In this document: piece by piece, positions 1 to 7,054 of the stretch
How positions within the stretch are numbered: position 1 is the stretch's first letter
Layout: the number at the start of each line of letters is the position of its first letter
Assembly (NCBI GenBank): GCA_963693635.1
Contig: CAVOBC010000195.1
Coordinates: 1-8,701, forward strand
From: CAVOBC01 sp963693635
Lineage (GTDB): Bacteria > Pseudomonadota > Gammaproteobacteria > Pseudomonadales > Azotimanducaceae
Direction of reading: 5' to 3'
DNA: 8,701 bases
Translations under genes and position numbers: made by a program
The notes under the pieces: generated by a model
What the model was told of the DNA's origin: nothing
The model's input: the letters and a program-made list of their open reading frames with translations, nothing else
Database searches by the model: none

Positions 1-446
1 TACCGCAAGCGCGCCAGTTCCTCGGCATCCGGCTCTGGTAGCGACGGCAACACCCCAGTGTGTACGATTCAGCATCTTGAGATACGGGCATCCTTTGCAC
101 AGGAACCCGGAGATGGGCGGCGCCACTGTCTCGCGGCTCGCGCGGCGCCGGGCGAGGTCTGTCGCTCATCCAACTGAAACCCGGAGTGTTTCTGGATCGT
201 ACTGTCCATGAGTCGCAGCGGGCGGTTGACGCGAACAATCAGGGTGGTGCGCAGCCGTCAATTGATGACGTTACACACTTGCGCAGCGAACCGGCCGAGT
301 CCCGGCGCCAACAGGCGCAGTGAAGGTCCGGGCCGCAACCGACCACGGACACTATGCCCAACCATCTCTTGGATCGTTGCTTGTCATGAAGCACCCGGTC
401 ACCGCCTGATAAACTAACCGCTCAGCAAGTTTCGGAAGCGCACCTT
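1..446. other. Left-edge region without a convincing gene
   Basis: No reading frame here resembles a known family. Two plus-strand frames stay open from the left edge for roughly 58 and 70 codons, but both give low-complexity Arg/Ala/Ser/Pro-rich text typical of non-coding GC-rich DNA. On the minus strand, 53 down to 1 could be the start of a leftward gene (GTG start, then LPSLPEPDAEELARLR), which has a protein-like composition but is too short to judge. A GC-rich near-palindrome lies at 137-156 (arms CTCGCGCGGC and GCCGGGCGAG, one mismatch). The region presumably holds the leader of the SIS gene at 447. I could not find a well-spaced -35/-10 pair for it. Confidence 0.4.
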
Positions 447-1505
447 ATGGCTGGCATCGGCAAAGACTCCGTGATGTACGAGACCATCCACCGCCAGCCG
501 GACGACCTGAGACGCGTCCTTGGGCGCAATGAGGATATCGACGCAGGCACAAGTTTGCTCATGTCTGCACGACGCGTCTTCCTGGTCGGCATCGGCACCA
601 GCTATCACGCGGCGTTGATGGGCGCGTGGTGTTTGCGATCGTTAGGTCTCGATGCACGCGCGGTCTCGTCCTTTGATTTTGCCAACTATAACGACACCTT
701 TTCCCTTGCCGACGACGATGCGGTAGTCCTGCTGTCCCATTCAGGAGCACGGCGGTACTCATCCGCTGCCCTGCGTATCACAAAGGACGCAGGTGCTACC
801 CTCATGTCCGTCGGTGGTGACGACGCGGACCATCCCGGCTCATCACTGATCCTGCGCACCACGCCGACCGAGCGGTCAGCCGCCTTCACCTCTTCGCACA
901 CGACCGCGATGACGGTCCTCGGACAACTCGCTGCCGCCTGCGGCGAACGCAACGGCCACCCGGACGCGCCCGTGTGGCGCAATGCACTGGCAGCCCTGCC
1001 CGAGCAGATCGAAGAGATGCTCGAACATGAAAATGACATCAACGCCCTCGCTGAAGCTGGCATCGATGCCCACCTCTACGTGGTGGGCGGCGGCCCCAGT
1101 GAATGCTCGGCACTCGAAGCCGTCATCAAAGCCCGCGAGGCCGCCTACGTGCGCATGGACGGTATGGCGCTTGAGCAATTCATCCACGGTCCAATGATCT
1201 GTCTACAACCGCAAGACCAGGTCGTCCTGATCCACGCCGATGGGGCCTCCACCGATCGCAGCGCGGACGCACTCAAGCTCTTTCGCACGCTTGGCACTCG
1301 CACCAGCCTCATCGGTCAGGCCATCGGCAGCGATGCCCCGGCGTTCACCGTACCGGCCACGGTAGAGGCGCTGTCCCCGATTTTGACGACGGTGCCGATG
1401 CAGTTGCTCGCCTGGCGGATGGCGACGCTAAAGGCGATCGATCCCGACCTTTTCAGAACCAACGAACCCGCGTTCAAAGCGGCGGTCAGCGGGATCGCTC
1501 TGTAG
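447..1505 (+). CDS. Double-SIS-domain sugar isomerase/deaminase-like protein (GlmS isomerase-half family)
   Basis: This 352-residue cytosolic protein has two SIS (phosphosugar-binding) domains. The first spans about residues 42-165, with VGIGTSYHAAL at 47-57 and the phosphate-loop-like LLSHSG at 95-100. The second spans about 198-330, with YVVGGGPSECSALEA at 211-225 and ALEQFIHGP at 241-249, which matches the E-x-x-x-HGP signature of GlmS isomerase domains. The tail DPDLFRTNEPAFKAAV is also typical of this family. GlmS is about 600 residues long; this protein has no N-terminal glutaminase domain, so it cannot take ammonia from glutamine. It more likely isomerises or deaminates an aldose/ketose or amino-sugar phosphate, in the manner of AgaS or FrlB-type proteins. 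The substrate cannot be read from the sequence. The ATG at 447 has GGAAG at 434-438. An internal ATG at 474 (MYETIHRQP) is a possible alternative start. The gene converges with the ThuA-like gene. Confidence 0.9.
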   Translation: MAGIGKDSVMYETIHRQPDDLRRVLGRNEDIDAGTSLLMSARRVFLVGIGTSYHAALMGAWCLRSLGLDARAVSSFDFANYNDTFSLADDDAVVLLSHSGARRYSSAALRITKDAGATLMSVGGDDADHPGSSLILRTTPTERSAAFTSSHTTAMTVLGQLAAACGERNGHPDAPVWRNALAALPEQIEEMLEHENDINALAEAGIDAHLYVVGGGPSECSALEAVIKAREAAYVRMDGMALEQFIHGPMICLQPQDQVVLIHADGASTDRSADALKLFRTLGTRTSLIGQAIGSDAPAFTVPATVEALSPILTTVPMQLLAWRMATLKAIDPDLFRTNEPAFKAAVSGIAL

Positions 1506-1534
1506 AGTCCAGAAGATCAGCGAGGTGCCTCTAC
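1502..1534. repeat. Six-bp inverted repeat spanning two convergent stop codons
   Basis: GTAGAG (1502-1507) and CTCTAC (1529-1534) are perfect inverted arms separated by 21 bases. Each arm contains the TAG stop of one of the converging genes. A weak stem could end transcripts from both sides, but there is no T-tract and the stem is short, so terminator function is doubtful. Confidence 0.25.
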
Positions 1535-2538
1535 GACGCAGCCCAGCCAATGGCATTTTTCACCAACTGCTCGAAAGTGGGATTGGCCCAGGGACCTTTG
1601 TAGCCGGGCCTGCCCGGCAGGTTAACTGAACAGTGCCCAAGGCCCATGTAACACACTGCGCCGTCGCCAACTTTCCGTTCAAACGCCACTACCCGCTTGT
1701 TGGCGCTTCCGAGTGCGGGATGGTCGGCACTTCTTGTGCCGGGGTCGCGGTCGACCATCATTTCTGATTGCCTCGGCAACGCGTTCTTTGCGTACAGTTC
1801 CTGCAACTCGTCGATCTCGCGGGTGGGGTCCCAGGGATAACCTCGGGTATACGCATAGTTCGATCGCACCATGTCCACGCCCATGATGTCGTACTCGGTG
1901 CTCAGCAGAATCTTGTAGTCGGCCAGATCACCCTGCAATTCAAACAGGTACAACTCGTCCTCAAGCGGGAACTCTGCCGGGATGCCCTTGTTAAGCGGGT
2001 GCTCCGGGTCTTCAACCCGCACAGGAAATGTGTGGATAGGCGCATGTGCCATGAAGAATGCACCCAATGTGTCGTGGAACTTCTTCTTCACCCACTGCCT
2101 TGGGCCGTTGCCGCCCGAGTGGACCTCCCCCTCATACAAAGCGCTCTCGAAATCGCCATCCTTCACTCGCCGTGCGTAGCCTCCCGACGTGCCATGGATG
2201 CCGATCATCTTGCCACCGGCTTCCAACCACCTTTGCAGCACAGCGGTGTTCGCGTCGTCCGCGACAGGCCCCGAACAGTAACTGATGAGAACATGAGCGT
2301 GTTGTAACCATTTATCGAGGTCGCTGTAGTCGCTCGCCACCGTGCCAACCAGCTTGCAGTCCTGATACTCGTCCATCCACTGCAGAATCTTGCGATTCGC
2401 GTACTGAACGTCGTGGTCGAAGACCATTCTGTTGGTCACGACCATCACGTCCCCACAAACTACGTGAACACGTAGCGGCCCCCGCTGCTTCTCAGCAGGC
2501 TGATTACCCGAACTATCCGTGCGCGCCTTCTCATTCAT
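1531..2538 (-). CDS. ThuA-like domain protein (trehalose-utilisation family)
   Basis: This 335-residue protein has a ThuA-like fold, related to class I glutamine amidotransferases. A polar N-terminus of about 20 residues precedes the first strand, RVHVVCGD (23-30). A second strand, AHVLISYCSG (81-90), follows. The family hallmark W-L-E-A-G-G-K-x-I-G-I-H-G-T-S-G is at 104-119. DELYLFEL (194-201) and the C-terminal VCYMGLGHCSVNL (295-307), then the closing AIGWAA, also fit. ThuA-family proteins are linked to trehalose/sucrose use and often lie beside sugar oxidoreductases. Their biochemical activity is poorly defined, so I give no specific reaction. No signal peptide is visible. The ATG at 2538 is supported by GGAG (2548-2545 on the minus strand), six bases upstream. 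Its 3' end faces the SIS gene with a 25-base gap, so the two genes are not co-transcribed. A possible promoter lies about 135 bases upstream. Confidence 0.88.
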   Translation of the reverse strand: MNEKARTDSSGNQPAEKQRGPLRVHVVCGDVMVVTNRMVFDHDVQYANRKILQWMDEYQDCKLVGTVASDYSDLDKWLQHAHVLISYCSGPVADDANTAVLQRWLEAGGKMIGIHGTSGGYARRVKDGDFESALYEGEVHSGGNGPRQWVKKKFHDTLGAFFMAHAPIHTFPVRVEDPEHPLNKGIPAEFPLEDELYLFELQGDLADYKILLSTEYDIMGVDMVRSNYAYTRGYPWDPTREIDELQELYAKNALPRQSEMMVDRDPGTRSADHPALGSANKRVVAFERKVGDGAVCYMGLGHCSVNLPGRPGYKGPWANPTFEQLVKNAIGWAAS

Positions 2539-2930
2539 ATACTGCTCCGTGATGTCTGGTGGTCCCGCTTCCTTACCGGCCTCACGGGTAATCTAAATGA
2601 CTCTGCCGCGGTCACGCATCCGATCTGCTGCGTTTTTCAATTCCTAATGTCCGGTGTTTTGTCCGGCGGTGAATTATAGGGTCGTCGTTCATTGTAGAAC
2701 ACGAGGTATCGCATCAGATGTCAAAAATCTGAGGGGGTCTAGGGAATAAGTACAAGGCTCTCCAGAGGACCAGCATTTGTCGCATGCTCATCAGCTTCGA
2801 CGGTGGCGTCTCCGCAACAAACGCATTTGCTCCTGCTCTGTCGCGCAAAAGGACTGATCAATCGGCCAGACCAGGCGCCTGTGGGAATGAACAAGGACAC
2901 ACAGGCAGGCAATTGCTGCCAGTCCACACG
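2539..2930. other. Intergenic region between the ThuA-like gene and the terminator
   Basis: No frame on either strand resembles a known protein. Short open frames exist (for example 2739-2927 minus and 2803 onward plus), but they lack ribosome binding sites or recognisable motifs, and the plus-strand one runs through the terminator hairpin. The only readable signals are the TATAAT box and CCGGACA repeats near 2648-2678 and the Shine-Dalgarno site of the ThuA-like gene. A small non-coding RNA ending at the terminator cannot be excluded. Confidence 0.4.
2648..2678 (-). promoter_or_regulatory. Candidate promoter -10 box with paired CCGGACA repeats upstream of the ThuA-like gene
   Basis: Read on the minus strand, a perfect TATAAT lies at 2678-2673. 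It is followed by two identical CCGGACA heptamers at 2666-2660 and 2654-2648, twelve bases apart start to start. The expected transcription start falls at the first heptamer, so the pair could be a repressor site. I see no good -35 box at 16-18 bases, which weakens the call or implies an activator. Transcription from here would give a leader of about 130 bases before the ATG at 2538. Confidence 0.35.
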
Positions 2931-2969
2931 AAAAAACCGGCGTGATCAAAAAGATCACACCGGTTTTTT
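2931..2969 (-). terminator. Strong rho-independent terminator, possibly bidirectional
   Basis: Two 17-base arms (2931-2947 and 2953-2969) flank an AAAAA loop on the plus strand. The arms run from A6 through CCGG-GTGATC, giving an A-tract on one side and T6 on the other, so it can work both ways. The single imperfect position is a C-A mismatch in a plus-strand RNA but a G-U wobble in a minus-strand RNA, so the minus-strand hairpin is fully paired. It begins 16 bases after the TGA of the minus-strand relic at 2985, which fits it as that gene's original terminator. No convincing plus-strand gene ends just before it. Confidence 0.85.
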
Positions 2970-2984
2970 GAATCGACGTCTAAT

Positions 2985-3098
2985 TCAGGCGCGAGACTTT
3001 CGGATGGTGGCAAATCCCAACAGCGCAACACCTATCAACGCAATTCCCGCAGGTGCATGCAGGCGAGGTTGCGCAAAGAGAGTTGTCCTGCATTTTTC
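2985..3098 (-). pseudogene. Probable orphan C-terminal membrane/sorting tail (PEP-CTERM-like relic)
   Basis: The minus-strand frame ending at the TGA (2987-2985) closes with HAPAGIALIGVALLGFATI and then RKSRA. This is a Pro-containing motif, a hydrophobic helix of about 15 residues and a basic end. That layout matches PEP-CTERM-type exosortase signals, including variants with APAG in place of the canonical VPEP. The frame is blocked upstream by a TGA at 3101-3099, contains no ATG, GTG or TTG start, and leaves only about 38 codons. Everything upstream is occupied by the plus-strand peptidase gene. The stop is followed after 16 bases by a strong terminator. I read it as the surviving 3' end of a surface-protein gene whose body was lost. 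The same bases also encode a Cys-rich 37-residue frame starting at an ATG (3093-2980), so the assignment is not certain. Confidence 0.4.
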
Positions 3099-3164
3099 TC
3101 ACGTCGCAGGACCCAGCAATCCGCTAGGATGATCAGATCCACTGATGCACGCGAGGTTGCGGTG

Positions 3165-4966
3165 ATGTCACCAGGACGCTACACGGCACAAGCCTTCTTC
3201 GACTCCACAAGCTTCGTCATTGCCGACGGCATCGCCTGGTCCCCGGACGACCGTTTCGTGTATCTGAGCGCCGACGAAACCGGTCTCTTCAACGTATACC
3301 GGGTCGACGTCGCCACTGGCGAGAAGGAAGCCCTGACGACGGCGGTTCAGGACGTCTGCTATGTGGTGAGCGGATTCCCCGAAGACGGGCGCACTCTGTA
3401 TTCGTCCGACCATGGCGGTGATGAGTTGAGCCACCTTTTTGTGCGTGAAGAGCGCGGTGAGGTCATCGATCTCACACCGGGCGACGCCGTGAAGGCCTCG
3501 TTCTTCGGCTGGTCCGGGGATCGGCGCCACTTTTTCGTGACGTCCAATGTCCGCGATGCCCAGGCCTTCGATCTCTACCAATACTGCACGGACACCTACG
3601 AGTCGGACCTGATCTTTCGCAATGACGACGGTCTCATCCTCGCTGCACATGACGGCACGCGACGGCTCGCCTTGCTCAAGCTCTGGTCAAACAGCGACAG
3701 CGACGTCCTCATTCACGATTGGCAGGGCAACGAGACAACACCGAAGGTGGTGACCAAACACGAGGGGGACATCAACCACGGCGTCTTCTGCTTCACGAGG
3801 GACCGGGAAAAGCTCGTATACGCCACCAATGAGCACGGTGAGTACCAGGAGGCCTGGTCTTACGAGCGGCGATCGGACCTGGCGGCTGACTGGGACGTGA
3901 CGTCGGTCAGTCACTCCGAGAGTGGTCGTTTTCGCGTCAGCTCGATCAATGCGGACCCCCGATCCGTCGTCTCCATCGTTGATGCCGGGCGGGGCCGGGA
4001 GATCGACCTGACATCACTTACAATTGCAGACATCGGCAACATCAGATTCTCGCGCGATGAGTCGCAACTGGCCGTGATGGTCACTTCGGACACCTCGCCG
4101 GCTGATCTCTACATCGTCGACATCGCCGCAGATTCGTCGCAGCGCCTAACACCAGCGCTCAACGCGGCCATTGATGAAACGTACCTCGTGCCAGGCGCCG
4201 TACATCGTTACCCGAGCTACGACGAACTCGACATCCCCGGCATCATGTACAGACCTCACGCTGCTGACGCGGACAATCCCTGCCCTGCGCTCGTCATGGT
4301 CCAAGGGGGTCCAGGCGGGCAAAGCCGATGCGGCTATAGCGCCACCACTCAGCATCTTGTCAACCATGGCTACGCCGTCTTCGACGCCAACAACCGGGGC
4401 TCATCCGGTTACGGCAAGACCTCCTACCACATGGCGGATCGCCAGCACGGCGAAGCAGATCTTGGCGACATTGCCAGCGCGGCCAGCTACCTCGCTTCAC
4501 TGGACTGGATCAGCGAGGAGAAGATCGGCGTTATTGGCGGTTCATACGGCGGTTACATGGTTGGCGCCGCACTCGCCTTCCGTCCCGATGTCTTAGGCTC
4601 GGGATCAACATCTTCGGCGTGATGAACTGGTTGCGCACCCTCGAGTCGATTCCGCCCTGGTAGAGTGCACAACGCGACAGCCTCTATGACCTGATGGGCG
4701 ATTCGGCGACGGACCGTGAACGCCTGCAACGGATCTCGCCGCTCTTTCACGCGAGCAACATCAAGGTGCCATTTATGGTAGTCCAGGGTGCCAATGATCC
4801 GCGAGTGCTGCAGGTCGAGAGTGACGAAATCGTCGCCGCGATGCGTGCCAACGATGCATCCGTAACCTACGTGTTCTTCGACGACGAAGGTCATGGCTTC
4901 ACGAAGCGCGCGAATCAGGTCGCCGCCTCTGAGGGCTATGTCGAATTCCTGGACTCACATCTTTGA
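3165..4966 (+). pseudogene. S9-family (prolyl oligopeptidase) serine peptidase, disrupted by a frameshift and a stop
   Basis: The gene encodes an S9-type peptidase of about 600 residues. The N-terminal beta-propeller region (about residues 1-340) includes IAWSPDDRFVYLSADETGLFNVY. The C-terminal alpha/beta-hydrolase carries VMVQGGPGGQ (about 378-387) and the nucleophile motif GGSYGGYM with its Ser codon at 4542-4544. The frame is lost near 4593-4595: adding one base after 4594 (TT-AGG) restores RPDVFRLGINIFGVMNW. In that restored frame a TAG interrupts at 4661-4663, where homologues usually have an aromatic or similar residue after PPW. The frame then continues intact to TGA 4966, with the catalytic Asp in GANDPRV (4796-4798) and His in DEGHGF (4892-4894). 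Unrepaired, the product ends at 4622 without Asp or His and should be inactive. The start at ATG 3165 has GAGG at 3153-3156; ATGs at 3129 and 3057 are in frame but poorly supported. No signal peptide is visible. Sequencing error is the alternative to true decay. Confidence 0.85.
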
Positions 4967-5176
4967 GAACCGGGGCGACATCGATTAAGCGGGTGTTTCT
5001 GCGGCTACGAACTCCGGCTGGTCCATCCGATCGTCCAGCCCTCGGTGACTTGTACCGGAACGCGCAGTTGCCGGTTTACGTCATTTGCGACATGGTTAAC
5101 CCTTTGTTACAGGGGACAAGAGCGGGCAACAGCACCGGCCAACAAAATCGCGAGTAAAAAAAGGATACAAAGAGTT

Positions 5177-6121
5177 TTGAGCGAACAAAAAGACAGAAGC
5201 AAGAATCCCTACACGACGAGCGACAACGGCCACGGGGATCTCAGCGTTCTCAAAGGCGGATTGGCCATCATCACCGGCTCCGCATCCGGCATCGGTTTCG
5301 CGTTGGCCGAAGCGGCCGTAGCGCATGGCATGCACCCGGTGATCGCCGATGTACGGCAGGACGCGATCGATGTCGCCATTGATAAGCTGGCCGCGCGTGC
5401 GGACCAGACGGGCGTCGATGTAATGGGGTGCCAGGTCGACGTGTCAGACAAAGCCAGCGTCAACGCGCTGGCTGCCGAATTGAAACGGCGCTTTCCCGAC
5501 CGGCCGATTTCGCTGCTGGCTTGCAACGCCGGTACCGGTAGCGGCGGAAGTGTCCTGCAAGGCTCCGAGGACGACTGGGAGTTTGTCTACAGTGTCAATC
5601 TCAAGGGCGTGCTCAACTGCATCCGCACTTTCGTACCGGACATGCTCAAGCAGAACGCCGCTGGCTCCGTGATGGCCACCGCTTCGCAGGATGGCCTCTG
5701 CGCCTCCGCCTCCCTGTACGGCGTCACCAAACACGCTTGTGTGGCGCTCATGGAAACACTGCACGGCGAACTCCAGGGCAAACTGACCAGCCACGTCCTG
5801 TGCCCCAATATCGTTGCCACCAACATCCTCGCATCTGCTTCTTACCGACCTGATCGACTGGGTGGCCCGGGCGAAGTCAGCGATCGTCAAAAATACATCG
5901 GTGAACAATTCAGAAAACATGGCATTCCACCATCACAGTGCGCCGGTGAAGTCTTCGATGCCATGCGTGATGGGACCTTCTACGTGATGGTAGAAGCGGA
6001 GCCAGACCCCGAATACGTCCGTCTTGAGGTTTCAACCCGGATGGATTCAATGCTCAACGGCGACCGGCCATTCAGGCCGCACAGCGAGTGGTTTAAGGCT
6101 GTCTTTTCAGGCTCGGACTGA
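5177..6121 (+). CDS. SDR-family NAD(P)-dependent oxidoreductase
   Basis: Classical short-chain dehydrogenase/reductase, 314 residues from the chosen start, cytosolic. The Rossmann cofactor motif TGSASGIG is at 33-40, an acidic Asp at the end of strand 2 (VIADV, D58) suggests NAD, and CQVDVSD (85-91) carries the adenine-contact Asp. CNAG (116-119) stands for NNAG. The catalytic set N141, S170, Y181 and K185 (YGVTK) is complete. The Ser-to-Tyr distance is 11 instead of the usual 13, so the intervening loop is two residues short. TTG 5177 is chosen because AAGGA (5161-5165) precedes it and because the longer frame from GTG 5045 gives an N-terminus unlike any SDR; no ATG lies before the Rossmann motif. 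TKHACVALMETL resembles SDRs acting on hydroxy-acyl, sterol or sugar substrates, but the substrate is unknown. The gene stands alone, 210 bases after the peptidase relic. Confidence 0.9.
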   Translation: MSEQKDRSKNPYTTSDNGHGDLSVLKGGLAIITGSASGIGFALAEAAVAHGMHPVIADVRQDAIDVAIDKLAARADQTGVDVMGCQVDVSDKASVNALAAELKRRFPDRPISLLACNAGTGSGGSVLQGSEDDWEFVYSVNLKGVLNCIRTFVPDMLKQNAAGSVMATASQDGLCASASLYGVTKHACVALMETLHGELQGKLTSHVLCPNIVATNILASASYRPDRLGGPGEVSDRQKYIGEQFRKHGIPPSQCAGEVFDAMRDGTFYVMVEAEPDPEYVRLEVSTRMDSMLNGDRPFRPHSEWFKAVFSGSD

Positions 6122-6301
6122 CCGCTCTTTTGTCGTCCGCGTAACCGTGCCATGGGCGGCATCACTGAAAATAGGGTCTGGGTTACTGGCGCTACCAGCG
6201 CATCGGCAACCTCTTCCGGGTAGGCAGGTCTCCCGTCCCACGCGGGAAGCTACGGCAAGTTCCAGCTCAGACATTGGCAACACAACGGAAAACGGGATCT
6301 G

Positions 6302-6325
6302 ATGTTTGATGCCCCATCATGACAT
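6302..6325. promoter_or_regulatory. Imperfect dyad upstream of the antitoxin, candidate autoregulatory operator
   Basis: ATGT-T-TGATG (6302-6311), then CCC, then CATCA-TG-ACAT (6315-6325) form an imperfect inverted repeat. The perfect core is TGATG/CATCA, with outer ATGT/ACAT arms and a one-base length difference between the sides. It lies about 22 bases before the antitoxin ATG, where VapB-type proteins commonly bind to repress their own operon. Binding here is inferred. Confidence 0.3.
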
Positions 6326-6347
6326 TTGCTTGCAGGGGTACTCCAAG

Positions 6348-6584
6348 ATGCGAACGACTATGAATATCGATGACGATGTCTTGAACGCGGTGAAGGAAAT
6401 ATCCCGGCGTCAGGCCCGACCCGTGGGCGAGGTGGCGTCAAAGCTGTTACGCGATGCCCTTGATGGTAAGGACGAAGAAATCCGGGAGGAGCCAGCTAGA
6501 GATGGCTTTCAGCCATTCGCAAAGTCCACCGACATCGTTACCAACGACATGATTGAACAGCTTCGTGAGGAGGCTGGTGACTAG
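6348..6584 (+). CDS. vapB: VapB-family ribbon-helix-helix antitoxin
   Basis: This 78-residue protein should neutralise the adjacent toxin and repress the operon. The N-terminal MRTTMNIDDDVLNAVKEI is the beta-strand and first helix of a ribbon-helix-helix DNA-binding domain (about residues 1-42, ending VASKLLRDAL). The acidic C-terminal segment (DGKDEEIREE, then DGFQPFAKSTDIVTNDMIEQL) matches the toxin-wrapping tail seen in this VapB group, including the VTNDxIExLREE ending. ATG 6348 is preferred because AGGGG lies at 6334-6338 with nine bases of spacing. An upstream in-frame TTG (6306) would add 14 residues not seen in the family. The TAG stop overlaps the toxin GTG by one base, indicating coupled translation. 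Confidence 0.85.
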   Translation: MRTTMNIDDDVLNAVKEISRRQARPVGEVASKLLRDALDGKDEEIREEPARDGFQPFAKSTDIVTNDMIEQLREEAGD

Positions 6585-7012
6585 TGCGTGCTCTGTTGAA
6601 CGTTAACGTTCTGATTGCGCTCTTGGACCAGAACCATATTGCTCATGACTCGGCCTGGCAGTGGATGGAGTCCAACATCGAATCCGGGTGGGCAACTTGT
6701 CCCATTACCGAAAATGGCTGTCTGCGTATCATGTTTCCGCCCGCCTACCCCAACCGCCGCAACACGAGGGAAGTTGCCGCGAGACTCCGCGAGGCCACGG
6801 ATCAGCAGTTTCACCAATTCTGGCCAGACGACTCGAGCATTCTCGCTACAGCTACGGTCAATTGGGATCTCTTGATTGGACCGCGGCAATTGACCGATAT
6901 CTATCTACTATCGCTGGCGGTGCAGAACAACGGCAGGTTCGTAACCTTCGACACGAAGATATCGACGGAAATGGTGCATGGCATCGTTGGAGGGCACCTC
7001 TTTATTATCTGA
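6584..7012 (+). CDS. vapC: VapC-family PIN-domain toxin with D6N substitution
   Basis: A 142-residue PIN-domain protein, the usual length for this VapC group, normally a metal-dependent ribonuclease that cuts tRNA or rRNA. Conserved blocks are LLNVNVLIALLD (4-15), WATCPITENGCLRI (36-49), FHQFWPDD (76-83), QLTDIYLLSLA (102-112) and RFVTFDTKI (118-126). Three acidic residues of the active site remain (E43, D105, D123), but the first, normally Asp in LLDVNVLI, is Asn6 (AAC at 6599-6601, one transition from GAC). Loss of this carboxylate should weaken Mg/Mn binding, so the toxin may be attenuated or inactive. The GTG start overlaps the antitoxin stop, and GAGGAGG (6567-6573) inside the antitoxin gene is its ribosome binding site. 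The stop lies within the first copy of a tandem repeat. The family is clear; activity is uncertain. Confidence 0.88.
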   Translation: MRALLNVNVLIALLDQNHIAHDSAWQWMESNIESGWATCPITENGCLRIMFPPAYPNRRNTREVAARLREATDQQFHQFWPDDSSILATATVNWDLLIGPRQLTDIYLLSLAVQNNGRFVTFDTKISTEMVHGIVGGHLFII

Positions 7013-7054
7013 CCGCCGTTATTATCTGACCGCTCGTTATTATCTGACCGCTCG
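7002..7054 (+). repeat. Three-copy 17/18-bp tandem repeat overlapping the toxin stop codon
   Basis: The unit TTATTATCTGACCGCTCG occurs exactly at 7019-7036 and 7037-7054. A 17-base first copy, ending CGCCG in place of CGCTCG, is at 7002-7018. The first copy encodes the last toxin residues and contains its TGA (7010-7012). Copies 2 and 3 are identical, so the last duplication looks recent, probably by replication slippage. No hairpin or known binding motif is evident in the unit. Confidence 0.9.

Noticed and set aside
1..53. Start of a leftward gene (GTG, LPSLPEPDAEELARLR)
   Set aside because: Only 17 codons lie inside the window and no ribosome binding site is clear. It is mentioned in the left-edge entry but not called as a gene.
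208..417. 69-codon plus-strand open frame before the SIS gene
   Set aside because: Arg/Ser/Pro-rich composition, no ribosome binding site, no recognisable domain.
3092..3106. Possible shared repeat TTTTCTCACG-C/T-CGCA, also at about 7064-7078
   Set aside because: Only about 15 bases match, with one difference and no extended similarity, so it is probably chance.
2803..3132. 109-codon plus-strand open frame
   Set aside because: It reads straight through a strong terminator hairpin and overlaps the start region of the peptidase gene; the composition is not protein-like.
4590..4622. Programmed frameshift in the peptidase
   Set aside because: There is no strong slippery heptamer at the shift, and an additional TAG follows in the restored frame, so recoding would not yield a full protein.
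5020..5050. GGCTGG...CCAGCC inverted repeat after the peptidase relic
   Set aside because: A six-base stem with a 13-base loop and no T-tract is too weak to call a terminator.
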